This document shows, one piece after another, positions 33,034-44,100 of a stretch of 64,000 nt of DNA (positions are counted from its first letter, which is position 1; every line of letters starts with the position of its first letter). Where the stretch lies: assembly GCA_947652115.1 (NCBI GenBank), contig OX393569.1, forward strand, positions 12,057,441 through 12,121,440, given 5' to 3'. The position numbers were made by a program, and so were the translations under genes. The notes under the pieces were generated by a model, which saw nothing but the letters and a program-made list of their open reading frames with translations, was not told where the DNA came from and ran no database searches. The DNA comes from Blastomussa wellsi (taxonomy: Eukaryota; Cnidaria; Anthozoa; Scleractinia; Plerogyridae).

Positions 33034-34047
33034 TCAAATGACTTGCAATTCGAATTGTAGGGGTTGATCGTTAAAATCAAACAGTTCCCCGTCCTCATCT
33101 TGCACTGAAAGCGTTACGCTGTTTACATATTTGCCTGTTGAAGCGTCACGAAAGCGTGGCTTTACGGCCGTTTGATAGTGGACTTTTGCGAAAGCTTCCC
33201 CTCGGATGTCAAACTTTGCAAGTAGAGTTGAAGCTTTACCATTTTCCAAATTTTGATTGCGGTCAACCAAGTCTCAATGAACAAAGTAAGTATTCGGTGT
33301 TATAAGCCGTTTGACGAGAGTTCTAAACATCAGTAGTAGGTGGTAGAGTCGACAAATACACACCGCAGGACCCACCGTAGATATACCAAGTTCGGAACCT
33401 CCCCAACAGCGCGGTTTTGTTTGCATCTTTGTTTCCTTGTTTGTAAAAATTAGATTTCTTCCCCCTTGGTTGGGGGCCCTGCACCGCCAAGGTGGTGCAG
33501 GGTTCCCCTGGCGTTTCGAAATCTCGTCTTCATCAATGGGAAGCGATGTACAAACTGACTGTTTTCCGCAGTTGGGGGGGTTCCGAACTTGTTATATCTA
33601 CGGTGGGTACCAGGTGATATTTGTCGACTCCACCACCTGCTACTACATCAATTCGCGGGATATGCCAAGAAAATCGGCTAAGTCACTGTCAAGAGTTATT
33701 TTTTTATTTGCAAAGTTATTAATTACCATTGCACCAACAGGTGTATTTATTTGAGTGGGCAGCGTTATCTCAAATTTAGCGAAAGCATGTGCTATATTTT
33801 GAGCAACACTTCCAAGAGTGTAATACCCTCTGGGGACAGTTATGCGAACAGAATTATTACCATCTCGATCAGACATTGAAATCACCCCATCTTTTTTCAA
33901 ATTATGCCACGATTTATAAAGCGAACAAGACAACAACCTTACGAAAGTGGCCTCTGGAATCGGGTTGTCAAAATTGACGGTGCATGGATTAGAAGACGTA
34001 GAAATAGTAAGCACAACCACTTTATTTTGTTGCGCGCAAATTTTCAA
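33034..34047 (-). pseudogene. Polinton structural-type protein, interrupted by a MITE
   Basis: The N-terminal part (34047 down to 33647) includes PCTVNFDNPIPEATFVRLLS and a VRITVPRGYYTLGSVAQNIA segment. The C-terminal part (about 33270 to 33034) includes DRNQNLENGKASTLLAKFDI and ends FDFNDQPLQFELQVI. The two parts are separated by a 314-bp MITE and share a frame once the MITE and one target copy are discounted, with a single additional TGA near 33271. The beta-rich, membrane-free composition and position among capsid genes would suit a penton or minor capsid protein, but no motif proves it. Confidence 0.6.
33333..33646. mobile_element. MITE inside Polinton gene, ATCA target duplication
   Basis: About 75-bp inverted arms start GTAGTAGGTGGTAGAGTCGA and include CAAGTTCGGAACC. 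They are flanked on both sides by ATCA (33329-33332 and 33647-33650). Between the arms is a second smaller inverted repeat (GGGGGCCCTGCACC...). No ORF, so it was moved in trans. Confidence 0.85.
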
Positions 34048-34107
34048 TTGAAAAATAATGGGTAATAATCAAGAATTAACATCTTCAAAACTGCACGAAC
34101 ACAAACA

Positions 34108-35716
34108 GATTCTGTTGCGTTTGACTATCTCGAAAAAAGAGCGCAGTCTGCCGATGCGAAGCTTGCACAAGAGAAGGCGTGGGCGGTTTTTTCTGCACGG
34201 TTTCCGAGGGCCGACAAAAGCAAATTTGAAGCACAGAAATTTTTAGCGCCGGACCACACAGCAACAGCTGAAATATTTTACAAAGAGGGTGAAGGCAGTC
34301 TGCAAAGCGTCTTCGGTTCAGACCGCAAATATTGGAGTGCAGGCATGAAAAGCGCGCTGGGTTTGGTTGACGTTGGCGGCTTCCCTTACCAGTTACCGCC
34401 CAGCACAGAAAAAAGTTCGCTGCCGGTTCCAGCAGTTTTCTTTGAAGACGCTGCGCCAAGTTTGATAAAAATATTCAACAACTCAGTGGATATTTATGTC
34501 TCCCCTGACAAGTATTTTACAACAAAGTTCAGAGAGATATTCCAAAAGGAACAACAGAAGTTCGAAACGTCAAAGCCCGCAAAAAATGGCTAGCGGGGCC
34601 AAATCTATCTTTCTGGGAACAGCATCTGAACTTTGCAGTGTGGTGTGCGACGACAGGTTGCGGAATATCTCGAGAAGTATTTGACAAAGATCACACAACG
34701 CTGAATCTGCCGCCGCAGGTGCGGGCTTTCTACATCTTCCACATGTACTTCACGGAGGCATCAAAAGCTTGAGCGCGTTGCCGGGCGACCCAACATTCAG
34801 TCAGATAAACAACCATTACGACGTGGCGTCTTACAAAATATTGGGCGCAGAGTTCGGCGTTCGGCGTTCCCCCGTCAACCGATTTCCGCCTCACCAGGGG
34901 GGCAAACCACGGGCTGGGGAGCGTTTACATTTATTGCCGCGACCCTTTCATACTGGACGTGCCCTATCCATCGGCAAAAGCAAAATTCGACGACGAGGAC
35001 CCAAAGGCGAAAGAAAAGGGAATTTCAGTATCCTATATAAGAAACGACGTCGCGGAAGAGCAATTCAATTGGTTCGCGCCCAAAACCTCGGCAGGTTTGA
35101 CCCAGACGGGTTTGTCGCGAATAAACCAGTCGATAGAGGCGTTCGTTTACTGTGTCTTGGGCGCGCAAGTCAACGTCCGCAGCAGCATCCAGGGCGATGG
35201 GGGCGCGCAAAGGAGGCGCAGAGCGAGTTCCTCGTCTTGGTGGAAGACGCGATAAGGCAGCCTGACCTGGCAAAAAGCGTGCAGCGTTACCAACTTGCCG
35301 TAGACGAGGCAAAGGTACGGTTGAACCTTGCTGTGTGCCCGGGGGCCTGGCTGATGCCCGCGCGGATGGTTTTAAACACAGAAAGCACGGTTGGCTACAA
35401 CAACCGACTCAAACAAGCGATACCGGCTATGAAGCTGGGGGTCACCGACGGGGCAAACAAAAGCACAAAAAAAGCAGCGCTTCGGCAGATGGACGGTGGG
35501 AAAACGAAAATATACCCGCCAAACAGTCACCCTTCGAACCCAATTCACAAAGCAGCAGTGACAAAAAAAGAGCCAGCCTCTGTCGCCCAAAAGCTGCAGA
35601 GGAGGGAACCAACGCCAACGGCTGGCTCCGGCAACCAGAGAAATTTGGAGAACAAAATAGCTGTCGCTGTTGGCGCGGTTGCAGTTGCGGGTTTGGAATT
35701 CTTGACATTGCGTTAA
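34108..35716 (+). pseudogene. Large Polinton protein of unknown function, several frameshifts
   Basis: Coding segments run in order through changing frames: DYLEKRAQSADAKLAQEKAW, then IFYKEGEGSLQSVFGSDRKY (to 34593); FWEQHLNFAVWCATTGCGIS with a following FYIFHMYF (about 34600-34770); FSQINNHYDVASYKILGAEF (from 34769); NHGLGSVYIY into ISVSYIRNDVAEEQFNWF and IEAFVYCVLGAQVNVRSSIQ (34880-35200); and EFLVLVEDAIRQPDLAKSVQ to the stop at 35716, with a hydrophobic C-terminal helix. At least four frame changes. The family is one I remember as anonymous in cnidarian genomes; a structural or DNA-associated role is unproven. The 3' end overlaps the next, convergent gene by 4 bp. Confidence 0.6.
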
Positions 35717-37056
35717 CGCCTCTTCTTTGCATAGGTCTTGACCAGAAACGTCACAACAGCCAAAATCAGAAGCCAGGTGTGCTCTTCCAGAAAAGAGATG
35801 ACCTCCCCAGCTGCTTTGAATAGGAAAGAAACAATCGAGCCAATCAAACCGGGAAGAATTCCAGCAAGTTTTTTGCCAGTCACTTTCAATCCATTTCCCA
35901 ACGTTTTGCCGGTGGCTTTCAGCGACGAGTTAATAGCACCAATGACAGCACTAATCGTGGCACCAGCAGCTACATCTCTCGGTTCTTTCCGCAACTCTTT
36001 CTTCCGCGGCTTCTTTATCAGAGGGTGAGGCGTTCTCATCGTTGATGATTTTCTGATCTTCATCATTTTGTCGTTGAAGGTCGGTTTCTTGCTCACGCAG
36101 TTCATCAAACGTTCTCGTATCGTTAAGATTTTGTTGAAGAGCGTTTCTTTCTTTTTCTTTCTTATCAAGGTACACTCTGAGTTTATCAAAATTTTTTTGT
36201 TCTTGTTCTCGTTCTCGTTCTTTTGTTTTATTTTTTGCAAGTTTTCGGAGTGAAGCCTCCTCTTTCTTTGCGTTTTCGAGATCAGTTTGAAGCTTTTTTT
36301 TTCAGTTGCTTAAGTCTGCGCAGTTCTACCTCACTTTCAACATTTGAACCATGTTCATCCTGAAGTGCATCAATCCTTGATTGAGTTTGCTCAAATCTGT
36401 TTCTCAGATTTTGAACCTCTGGTGAAGTTTTTTCCCTTCCAGCCCTCTTTTAATTGTTGTTCGGCCTCTCTCAATCCACGAAGTTCTTCTCTTATGCTCT
36501 CATTGTCTTGAGCGATAATGTCTTTAGCTTTTGGACTCAGAGAGTCTTTGAACTTATCTATAAATGTTTTGAGAAAACCTCCACCATCTTTTCTGAAAAT
36601 TTCAGTCTCACCGCCTTTTGAACCAAATGATACAAATGTTGTTTCATTTCCACGTTTTTTGCTGAAACCAAGTGGGCCCAATTTTCTGAAGTCCACTTTT
36701 GGGAAACGTTTTTTGATAAAGTCTTTTGCTTTTTCAAGCCTTGCTTGTTTGTCACCTAGATTCAAAAAATCGTCCAACAAAGGAGCTTCAACATAGGATG
36801 TGTCAGGCATCCCGCTCTGTTCGTGCTGCAATGTTTGCATTCCAAATTGTTCGCCACCATGGGGTGTCGATGCGGTGCCCGGCACAAAATGACCGGTTGT
36901 GTTTTGACGGTTTATCTCTTGTTCATCGTCATCGGCATCGTCATCGTCGTCAATAGCATGGTCAACTTCAGGGGCTTCGTATCCAAACTCTCCACCTTCC
37001 GCGACTGTATATTTAAACAAAAATATCTTTCTGTTTAAATATGGCGGTGCAAGCAA
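35713..37056 (-). pseudogene. Polinton coiled-coil protein with C-terminal membrane domain
   Basis: An acidic N-terminus (DDDDDADDDEQE) is followed by FIKKRFPKVDFRKLGPLGF and a long charged coiled coil across three frames (36430 to 35990). The last part has glycine/lysine-rich amphipathic helices (LGNGLKVTGKKLAGILPGLI) and a terminal membrane helix (WLLILAVVTFLV) ending KTYAKKRR. Frame breaks occur near 36430, at a T9 run at 36296-36304, and again near 36000. The start is unresolved: the ATG at 37056 would overlap the divergent capsid gene, so the natural start is probably near 37020. Length, coil and membrane anchor suggest a virion-associated or fusion-like stalk protein; this is speculation. 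Confidence 0.6.
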
Positions 37057-38268
37057 ACCTTAGTCCAACACACAAAGAGAAAAATCTCGGCGCTATGAAA
37101 GCCGAGCGCGCGGTAAAACGTATTACCTTTGATCGTAGCGACGCCAACCCCAGCGAGACCCTGATTGTTTATGTGCCCAAGCTGTGTGAGGACGAGGTCC
37201 TCGTGCCCGGCTCGCTCGCACTGCTTTTCAACATCGACTTGTCCGGAGGGGACCCCAACAACTTCCTCGTTCAAAACGTCGGGCGCGCTCTGGTCGACAA
37301 ACTGGTTGTGAATTAAGCGGGCACCGTGTTGCAGGACACGGTGGGGTATGACATCTTCAAGATCTGGGAGGACCTTTTCCTCTCGCAGGAGGAGCGGGAC
37401 AACATGCTGCTCGATGTAATTCAGAGCGAGGACCTCTGCAAGATCCGCTCAAACGCTGGGGATAAGAAAACCGAGGCTGTCGACACGGAAAACGCGCTGA
37501 ACAAGGTTTTCGCCTCAAAATACCGAATCAGACTGGCCGACCACGGAGTCTTTTACCCCCAAGCTCCTTACCACGACCTCTTATTTGAGCTGACCCTTGC
37601 GCCGGCCTCCCAGGTTATCAAAAGCTCTGACCCAACAAAACTGAAATACAAGCTGACAAACATCCAGCTTGAGTATGAAATGATCAGATGCAAGACTCTG
37701 GCGGAAGACGCGGACAGTGTTTATGCCGCTGGCAAGGAATTAATGTACGATCACGTCCAGCTTGATCAGATGATCACCTTCGCAAAAGCTAAGGAAAGGA
37801 TTAACCTCAGAGTCAACCCCCAGAGAAGGTCCCTGAAAGGAATCCTTCTCCTGTTCATCGAGCCTTACGCTCCAGGAGCTAGAGATTCAGAAAAGTACTT
37901 CAACCCTGGCCTCTCGAAAGTCAGCGTCGCGGTGAACGGCTCGCCTAACATGCTGCACAACAACGGCATCTTATACAGGGACATGTGGGAGACGGTCCGT
38001 CGCCTCTTTCCCCTGACAAAAACGCCACACATGAATCTGAAAAAGTTATACAAGCGTTGACAAGTTCGGTCTTTTGATCGATCTGCGCTCCATGGCAGAT
38101 CAGTCGCTGCACGGCAGCGGCACGCGCCTCGTAAACACCCAAGACGGGGTACAGCTTGAGCTCGAGAGGAATGCGAGCGGATCAGGCAATGTGAACTGCT
38201 ACATCTTTGTTATCAGTGACTCGCAGATGAACATTTTGAGGCAGCAATTGGAAACTTTGCAATACTGA
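37041..38268 (+). pseudogene. Candidate Polinton major capsid protein
   Basis: About 400 codons from the ATG at 37041, broken by TAA at 37314-37316 and by a frameshift at an A5 run near 38040; the end lies in the frame of 38074-38268. The sequence is beta-rich and free of membrane helices (PGSLALLFNIDLSGGDPNNF, then LFELTLAPASQVIKSSDPTK and KYKLTNIQLEYEMIRCK), and ends with a conserved LRSMADQSLHGSGTRLVNT stretch. Length, position directly upstream of the packaging ATPase and composition fit a double jelly-roll capsid protein. It could instead be another structural protein. A structure prediction would settle it. Confidence 0.6.
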
Positions 38269-38275
38269 TATAGAA

Positions 38276-38871
38276 ATGAACCACAACATCCCGTTCAACG
38301 CGTTGATTGTTGGTCTTATGAATTCAGGCAAATCGCAGTTTGTGGTGGACCAGATCTATGGCCCTTTTCGTGGCAAGTTCGACAACATCGTGTTGATCTG
38401 CCCGACATTCGCGCACAACAAAACCTGCCACCGAATTGGTGAAGAGGATCCACGAATGTTTGTGATAATATGCGCAACACGGGTGGAAATTTTGTTGAAG
38501 CTCGTCTCCTGGCTTTTCAAGGGGGCACCAACATGCTCATAATCCTTGATGACTGTGCAGCCTCGAAAGATGTGAAAGGGCGCACAGGCCAGTTGGTAAA
38601 TCTTGCCTTTTCTGCTCGACATATTGGCATCAGTGTTTAGGTGCTGACACAGAAGATGACCAGCATAACAGCCTCCCTCCGGGAGAACGTGGCGGCGGTC
38701 GTTCTCTTTTACACCGCCGCGGCCAAGACCACGAAAGACATCTTTGATGATTACGCCGGAGAACTCTCCCAGGATGAGTACAAAGGTCTTATTTCAAAGC
38801 TTAAAGCTCGAAAGTTCGCTCATCTCGTGTTCTCGCTTCGGCACCCCTACAGAGTTGAATTGAAAAAATGA
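38276..38871 (+). pseudogene. Polinton packaging ATPase (A32/FtsK-HerA type)
   Basis: Starts 7 bp after the capsid gene. Walker A GLMNSGKS at residues 13-20 is followed by a hydrophobic strand and CPTFAHNKT. A frameshift at a G5 run (about 38520) separates this from Walker B (LIILDDCAASKD, about 38530-38565). TAG at 38638-38640 then interrupts VLTQKMTS, which looks like the sensor region. The C-terminal LVFSLRHPYR ends at 38871. In Polintons and related viruses this enzyme pumps the genome into preformed capsids. The stop replaces a residue that is probably tryptophan in the family. Confidence 0.75.
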
Positions 38872-38922
38872 AAGTTCGCTTCGGCACCCCTTCGGAGTTT
38901 ATTTTGAATTGAAAAAATGAAA
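38822..38922 (+). repeat. Short tandem duplication at the end of the ATPase gene
   Basis: CGCTTCGGCACCCCT followed by a segment ending GAATTGAAAAAATGAAAGTT occurs twice, about 50 bp apart. Confidence 0.75.
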
Positions 38923-38935
38923 GTTGTAACATAAT

Positions 38936-39473
38936 ATGGCAAAAATAGCAGAGCAAGAGGCAAAAATGGCAGAAGAGCAAGCAATCGCGGAAGTTATGAA
39001 CCTGCTGGAAGCCAAGCCGTCGAGCGGGCCAGCTGTTGTTGTGGCAGGCTCCGGGCCCGATATTCCTGCTCTTCGTGAGCAGCTGGCCGTGCTTGTGTCG
39101 ACAGGAAAAGCCAAAGAGGCCATCGGGGTGCAGTTAACACACGAGCAGGTGAAGCGCCTCAGCGACAAAGATGTTGAGAAATACACCAAACGGTAGGAGA
39201 CCTACGTGGACTCAAAGACAACTGACAGCTTGATCGACAGCTTCATTTTTCCTGTGACCAAAGGGGTCGGAATGGTCGTTGACGTAGATGACATCGATAC
39301 TTATCAAAAAGAACCCAGAAACGACTACATCATCAACAAAGAGCTCTCCAACCTGGCAGGCTTTGAAGTGCGGCCGTTTTCTTGCTGTGGCCAACACGGC
39401 GCTGATCACCGCAAAACACCTTTTGAAGAACAAAGAAGCGGAAGCTGTGCAAAACTCACCAACAATTGAATAA
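38936..39473 (+). pseudogene. Polinton companion protein, glutamate/alanine-rich
   Basis: Helical N-terminus rich in Ala, Glu and Lys, then LREQLAVLVSTGKAKEAIGV and LTHEQVKRLSDKDVEKYTKR. TAG at 39194-39196 interrupts, followed by SLIDSFIFPVTKGVGMVVDV, a short GRFLAVANTALITAKHLL helix after a frameshift near 39365, and a stop at 39473. No known domain; remembered as an anonymous coral Polinton family. Confidence 0.55.
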
Positions 39474-39566
39474 TTACTTTGCATAATTAAATAATTACAC
39501 AGAAATAGTCGGCAATTCCTCACAAAAATTATTTCTGAAGAACAGCAACCGACCGCTGTCTCACAG

Positions 39567-39969
39567 ATGTCTGAAGAACGGCAACCGACCGCTCCAGACT
39601 CACAGGCAACTTCACAAACTCCGGCAACAAGGCCTGCCAAAAATCCCAAGCGGGTAGCTGCTTGCAAAATGGTTGCTGAAAGAACACAGTTGGCCCGCGA
39701 AGCGCAGAAAAAAGCCGTAGCCGAGGCTGCTGTTATAATTGCAAACGACCGCACCACCGCCCGCTGCAGCTGATTCCAAACGTTTTGCAAATGTTCTCAG
39801 CACAAACCAATGGATCTCTATGATTGGAATTGGCGCTACACTTTTAACGACTTATGTCAAGCGTGAAGACATCCGAGCCTTTTTCGCACGGGCACCGGCA
39901 CCTGCACTGGCAGCACCGGTGCCACTTCCGGTGCAAGTATCTCCCAAAGGCATTCGCCCAATGGATTAA
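39567..39969 (+). pseudogene. Small Polinton membrane protein ending GIRPMD
   Basis: Pro/Thr/Gln-rich N-terminus (MSEERQPTAPDSQATSQTPA), a basic helix, a frameshift near 39750, then one membrane helix (WISMIGIGATLLTTYV), KREDIRAFF, a proline/alanine linker and the C-terminus GIRPMD. Single-span topology and position among structural genes suggest a minor virion membrane or spike-base protein. Function unknown. Confidence 0.5.
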
Positions 39970-40031
39970 GGCGGCAAAAAAATCATTAAAAAAAATCATT
40001 TGAATATATAACACAAAAAAACATCGCAGCA

Positions 40032-40215
40032 ATGGGGGACTACCAACGGTTAAAAAACATCGCAGCAGTTACAGGTATTGGCTTTGGTTTGGGGGTGGTG
40101 ACGTATGAAAAACTGGCAGTTGTTTAACCAAAAAGCCTGTTGTCGTAACAGAGGAACAATTGCGAAAACAGGAGGTAAAAAGCATGAAGAGGAGCAATTG
40201 CGTAATTTAAAAGAT
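40032..40215 (+). pseudogene. Very small Polinton membrane protein
   Basis: 31 codons from 40032 (MGDYQRLKNIAAVTGIGFGL, one hydrophobic segment) to TAA at 40125-40127. In another frame a PVVVTEEQLRKQE tail continues to about 40215, so a frameshift may have shortened it. Confidence 0.4.
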
Positions 40216-40344
40216 GTAAAAAAGTTGTTGAAAACAATAATAAAAAAGGAAGAGTCTACAAAAGAAGAGCTAAAATATATAAATATACAATATATAATAT
40301 TGTATATTTCAATTTAAATATTTTTCTCTTCTTTTTATACCAAC

Positions 40345-40576
40345 ATGTCCGACAACAAGCTCATCAAAACCGTCATGGATGCTGCCACCCTTACCGGCCT
40401 CGCTGCTGGCATAGGCTGGGTTGCCAACAAAAACGTTCAAGAAAAGTTTTACAGGTGACCCTTATAATTCTATCAAAAACTACGCAATGTTCACAGCTGT
40501 TATGGCGGGGAGTGTTGCCTGGAGGACCAGAAAAACCTTCCCACCAGCGCCTGAAATCCTTCCCACCAACATTTGA
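40345..40576 (+). pseudogene. Small Polinton membrane protein (MSDNKL...)
   Basis: MSDNKLIKTVMDAATLTGLA starts a short protein with a Gly/Ala-rich hydrophobic helix. After a frame break near 40447 comes GDPYNSIKNYAMFTAVMAGS, a second hydrophobic segment, and an end at 40576. Two short membrane helices; function unknown. Confidence 0.5.
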
Positions 40577-40598
40577 AAAAATATATATAAGAAAAAAA

Positions 40599-40998
40599 AT
40601 GGCAAGTGTCGCGATTATGGTTGGCGGGGCTGTGTTGAACGCAGCGGCTTTCATCGGCGGTAATTATCTTGTGAGGGCTTTTGGGGGCGGTGACAAAGCA
40701 GCGCTTGAAGAAAAAGTGTGCCATGATAAAGCTCTCGAGGCGTACCAAGCTGCGTACACAAAATACGCACGTGACCGCACCAAACTTCTCGACTGGATTG
40801 CGACAAACGCGCAAATAAAAGAGGAGGCCAAGCAGAACTTCACCAACACTGACTACGCCTTCAAACTCTACAACAGGGTGCACCCTGAAGAACGGATGGC
40901 ACCTCCCAAAGAGCCCAAGTTCTCTGAAAAAGGGTGAACTTGCATTTGTGGGCGCCGGGGCGCTCGCTCTGGGCTACGCAGCCTTCCGGTTCCTTTAA
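40599..40998 (+). pseudogene. Polinton membrane protein with amphipathic middle
   Basis: MASVAIMVGGAVLNAAAFIG is an N-terminal membrane helix. A charged middle (CHDKALEAYQAAYTKYARDR, then LYNRVHPEERM) follows. After a frameshift at an A5 run near 40930, a C-terminal helix (GELAFVGAGALALGYAAF) ends at 40998. The two terminal membrane helices around a soluble loop are clear; the role is unknown. Confidence 0.55.
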
Positions 40999-41019
40999 AC
41001 TTTTTTCTGTTTTATAGTG

Positions 41020-41164
41020 ATGGATGCCAAACTCGCAAAGATATACTACGGCCCGCCAACCCGTTCTCTACTATTTGCACGACGGGCCCAAGCGCGGCTT
41101 TGTGCGTGAAGAGCTACTGGTTGTCCCACCAAACACCACTCTTCCTCCGTCAAACATCTCCTAA
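41020..41164 (+). pseudogene. Polinton integrase remnant, catalytic core deleted
   Basis: Begins MDAKLAKIYY, which I remember as the start of coral Polinton-type integrases. After about ten codons it jumps to a C-terminal tail, LYYLHDGPKRGFVREELLVV and PPNTTLPPSNIS, typical of the SH3-like end of these integrases, and stops at 41162-41164. The region that should carry the D,D,E core (several hundred codons) is gone. The stop overlaps the stop of the convergent polymerase gene (41161-41163). The identification rests on short ends and memory. Confidence 0.6.
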
Positions 41165-44100
41165 ATGTGAAATTCGGTCGGTTCAGTGTGTATCTCGTCG
41201 GGCAGCACTCACCTTTTGTCGTAATAAGCGCTCAGCCCCAGTTTCTGCTGCTCATAAGTGACCATCCGGCTGTCCCGCATCCTGAAACCTCTGTTGGTTG
41301 CCATGTCCTTGCTACCTTCCAAAGCTGTCTTGAAACGCTGCCAGGTTATCTCGTTTTGCCTCTTCGACATCCCTTTCGTGCTGAACTTTTTTTTTTGCCT
41401 GGTTCGTCGACGAAATAACACTTTGAGAAGAGAGCGATCATCCTGCTGCCCTCGCACTCGAGTTTGAAGAGCCCGGGCGTGCGGCCGCTCCATTTGTCCT
41501 AAGCCAGCCACTGCTTCTTCTGCGTCTCGAATTCCGCTTGCAGCTCCGGCCTGACAAGGTACACGAGCCGGGGACTGGAGATGGCCATGTAGTTGCTGTC
41601 TGTGTCCATCTGGATCAGCTCAAAATCTCTTCTGTCGAAATATACGTTGAGAAAGTCGTAGTAGAATTCCAGCATCCGCAGCTTTGCCAGGTGATAGACA
41701 ACGATTCCAACCTGAAACGGCCGCCTGATTGTGATCCTTGGCTTGCGTCTTTCCAGCTCATACTCCTGCCCGATCTCATCTAGATTGGAGAAATACGCGC
41801 TTCGCAAGGCTCTGTCGACCACCTTCTCATCTTTGGTGTAAATAAGGTTTGTCTGCCGCTCCAAGGCTTCGATGAGCTTCCCGTACCCGCTGTTCCCTAG
41901 CAGCTTGAACACCTCCCCCATCAGCACCTTGCTTTTTTCCACGTCTCCTGTCCGCCGCGCCTCGGTGACCTCCTCCATGAACCAGGGAAAGATCTTGCCC
42001 TGTTGGTAGTTGATTGACCGATGGACACGTGTGATCACTGCCCCGTGGTCCACATACCAACGCAGCAGAGGGGCGTACTGCAACAGTCTCTCTGCAGACA
42101 GGGCGCCCACGAGTTTTTTCCTGTCTCCGCGATTTCGGCCTTTTTGGCGCAAATATTCGAGCATATGCTCCGGGACAACCTCGTTCGGCACCTTTTTGTT
42201 GTAGAAGTACTGGCACATTTCTTCGAACTTTGGGCGCAAGTGCTCCGGAATCTCTATATCGACTTCGGCAAATCCGAACCATTTTCCTTCTTTGAGCCTG
42301 CGCGTTGGCTCTGGCACCATCACCTCCTTTTCGGACTCGTTGTCTTCGGCGTAGTGGATGACCCTTTCCTTCCCGCAAGGCATTTCTCTCAACATGGTTG
42401 AAAGATAGAGGGTGTTGGCGTCGTACCCCAAGTTCTTTTTGCATAGACGGGCGTCTTCGTATTGGTGCGATCTTATCTTTGTCACCCGGACTTCGTGGTA
42501 GCACGTGAACACGAGGCTCGGGCCTCCGACCACAGCTCCTTTCAACATCTCGTACGCTTCTTCGCCTGGACTGTATAGCTCCACGCCTTTCTCGACCGCT
42601 CCCCGGAGTAAGTAGTGCAAACTCACCCCCGGGACACTGACCGCGTCTTTCAAGATGTCGCTTCCTTTTTCGGTGAAGAAGGCCCGCATCTTTTCCAAAG
42701 CCTCGAGGCCAGGTGCCACGTCGAGATTGTTGTAGCAGCGCAGCCAGTCCGCGAAGGTGCGCATGCCTTTTTCTTCGAACAGGCGCACACACCCCTCCCA
42801 TTCTTCTCTCGTCAACACGTGGTCACCCTTCAGACATGAGTACCACTCTGGGTAGTCTCGAGCTTGTGGGGCGAATCGAACCAGTCTTACGGAAACCACT
42901 ATTTCTACATTGTGTAGTCGTAGGCTCGGGCCCACTTTTCGTAGCTGGTCCCCGGGCCAAGGTAGTTTATTATGTCTAGGAAACGGAAGCCCCAGGTCAA
43001 CAAGAACATTATCTTGTGTCCCTTTTTTTCCACTCTTAGTTTGTTGGTTGTGTCAGCAAGGCAGTCAGCGAAGTGGCTTTTGATCAGATTTAGATCGTAG
43101 CTGCCCGAGTTGAACCCGACGACTGGCACCTGGTTGCACCATTCATCAAGTTTCAGCCACTGCGCTTTCAGCAGCAGGCACACGTCTTCTGGCACAAACT
43201 CCGCCCAGACTTGGGCCCGGATTTTTTTCCGTGCCTCTCCAGCTCTTCCATAAACTTGCGTACCAGCTCTGCGGGGTCTCTTTCGCAGATGTGGGTGGGC
43301 TCTCTCTCGAGAGTGTCGCCGATGCTCACCGTGATTGGCACGTGCGCGTTCTCGATCTTGAGAATGGTCGTGGGCTCCTTCCGCTCACCGTTGTCGCCGT
43401 ACGCCTCGCAATCGTACAGGATCGCGTGTGGGTAGCTTTTTGTTTCGGTCTGTGGGGATTCGGCGTCGATTTCCCCAACTTCACACGCCCAAACCTCGAT
43501 TACGCGGTAGCCGGCCTCCCGGAGCGTTTTTGTACGCCTCTGCGTTGCCTTGAACCTGTCTTCACGTGTTTGACCGAAATGGGCTATGATTTTGTCGCGA
43601 TCGTGCAGGTAACATTTTCGGCACCCGTGCCAGTGGCAGCCGTGGTATTGAAATACGGTCTTTGTTTCATGGTTGTTACCGTCGACTGGTGCCCGCTCAA
43701 CCCACCTCTGACCTACGTGTCCACACATTGCGTGGTGGATGTGAATTTTCCGTCACTTGGCTTCTTGGTCTAGCCACCGAAGCGATTCTGGGGAAGCATG
43801 ATTGTTTGGATAAAAAACCTTCACATAAGCTGTCTGCGGGGCTTTGACTTTTTCGCCCGGGCAATCGATTATCGTCTTCCCTTGGGCACACCTTTTGGCA
43901 TGCCGTTGAAGACTGTTAGTTTGTGTGAATCTCATGCGGCAATGAACACATTCATACGTTTTCGCAAGCTTTTCTATGTCTTTTATGTCAAAGGCATGTC
44001 CCTCGTAAATGCCGATTGTCAGAATGTTTGTCAGCTTGGCCGGCGGGTTTCTTCTAAGATGCCAAACCACTTCGCCGTCTTCTCCCCGCTCAGGCTGATA

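Noticed and set aside
34769..35716. Single 315-residue protein
   Set aside because: Only its first and last parts are coding in this frame; the middle reads out of frame relative to the homologous segment at 34959-35255.
41827..42801. 324-residue arginine-rich ORF
   Set aside because: Overlaps the polymerase in another frame of the same strand; composition reflects GC-rich codons and no domain is present.
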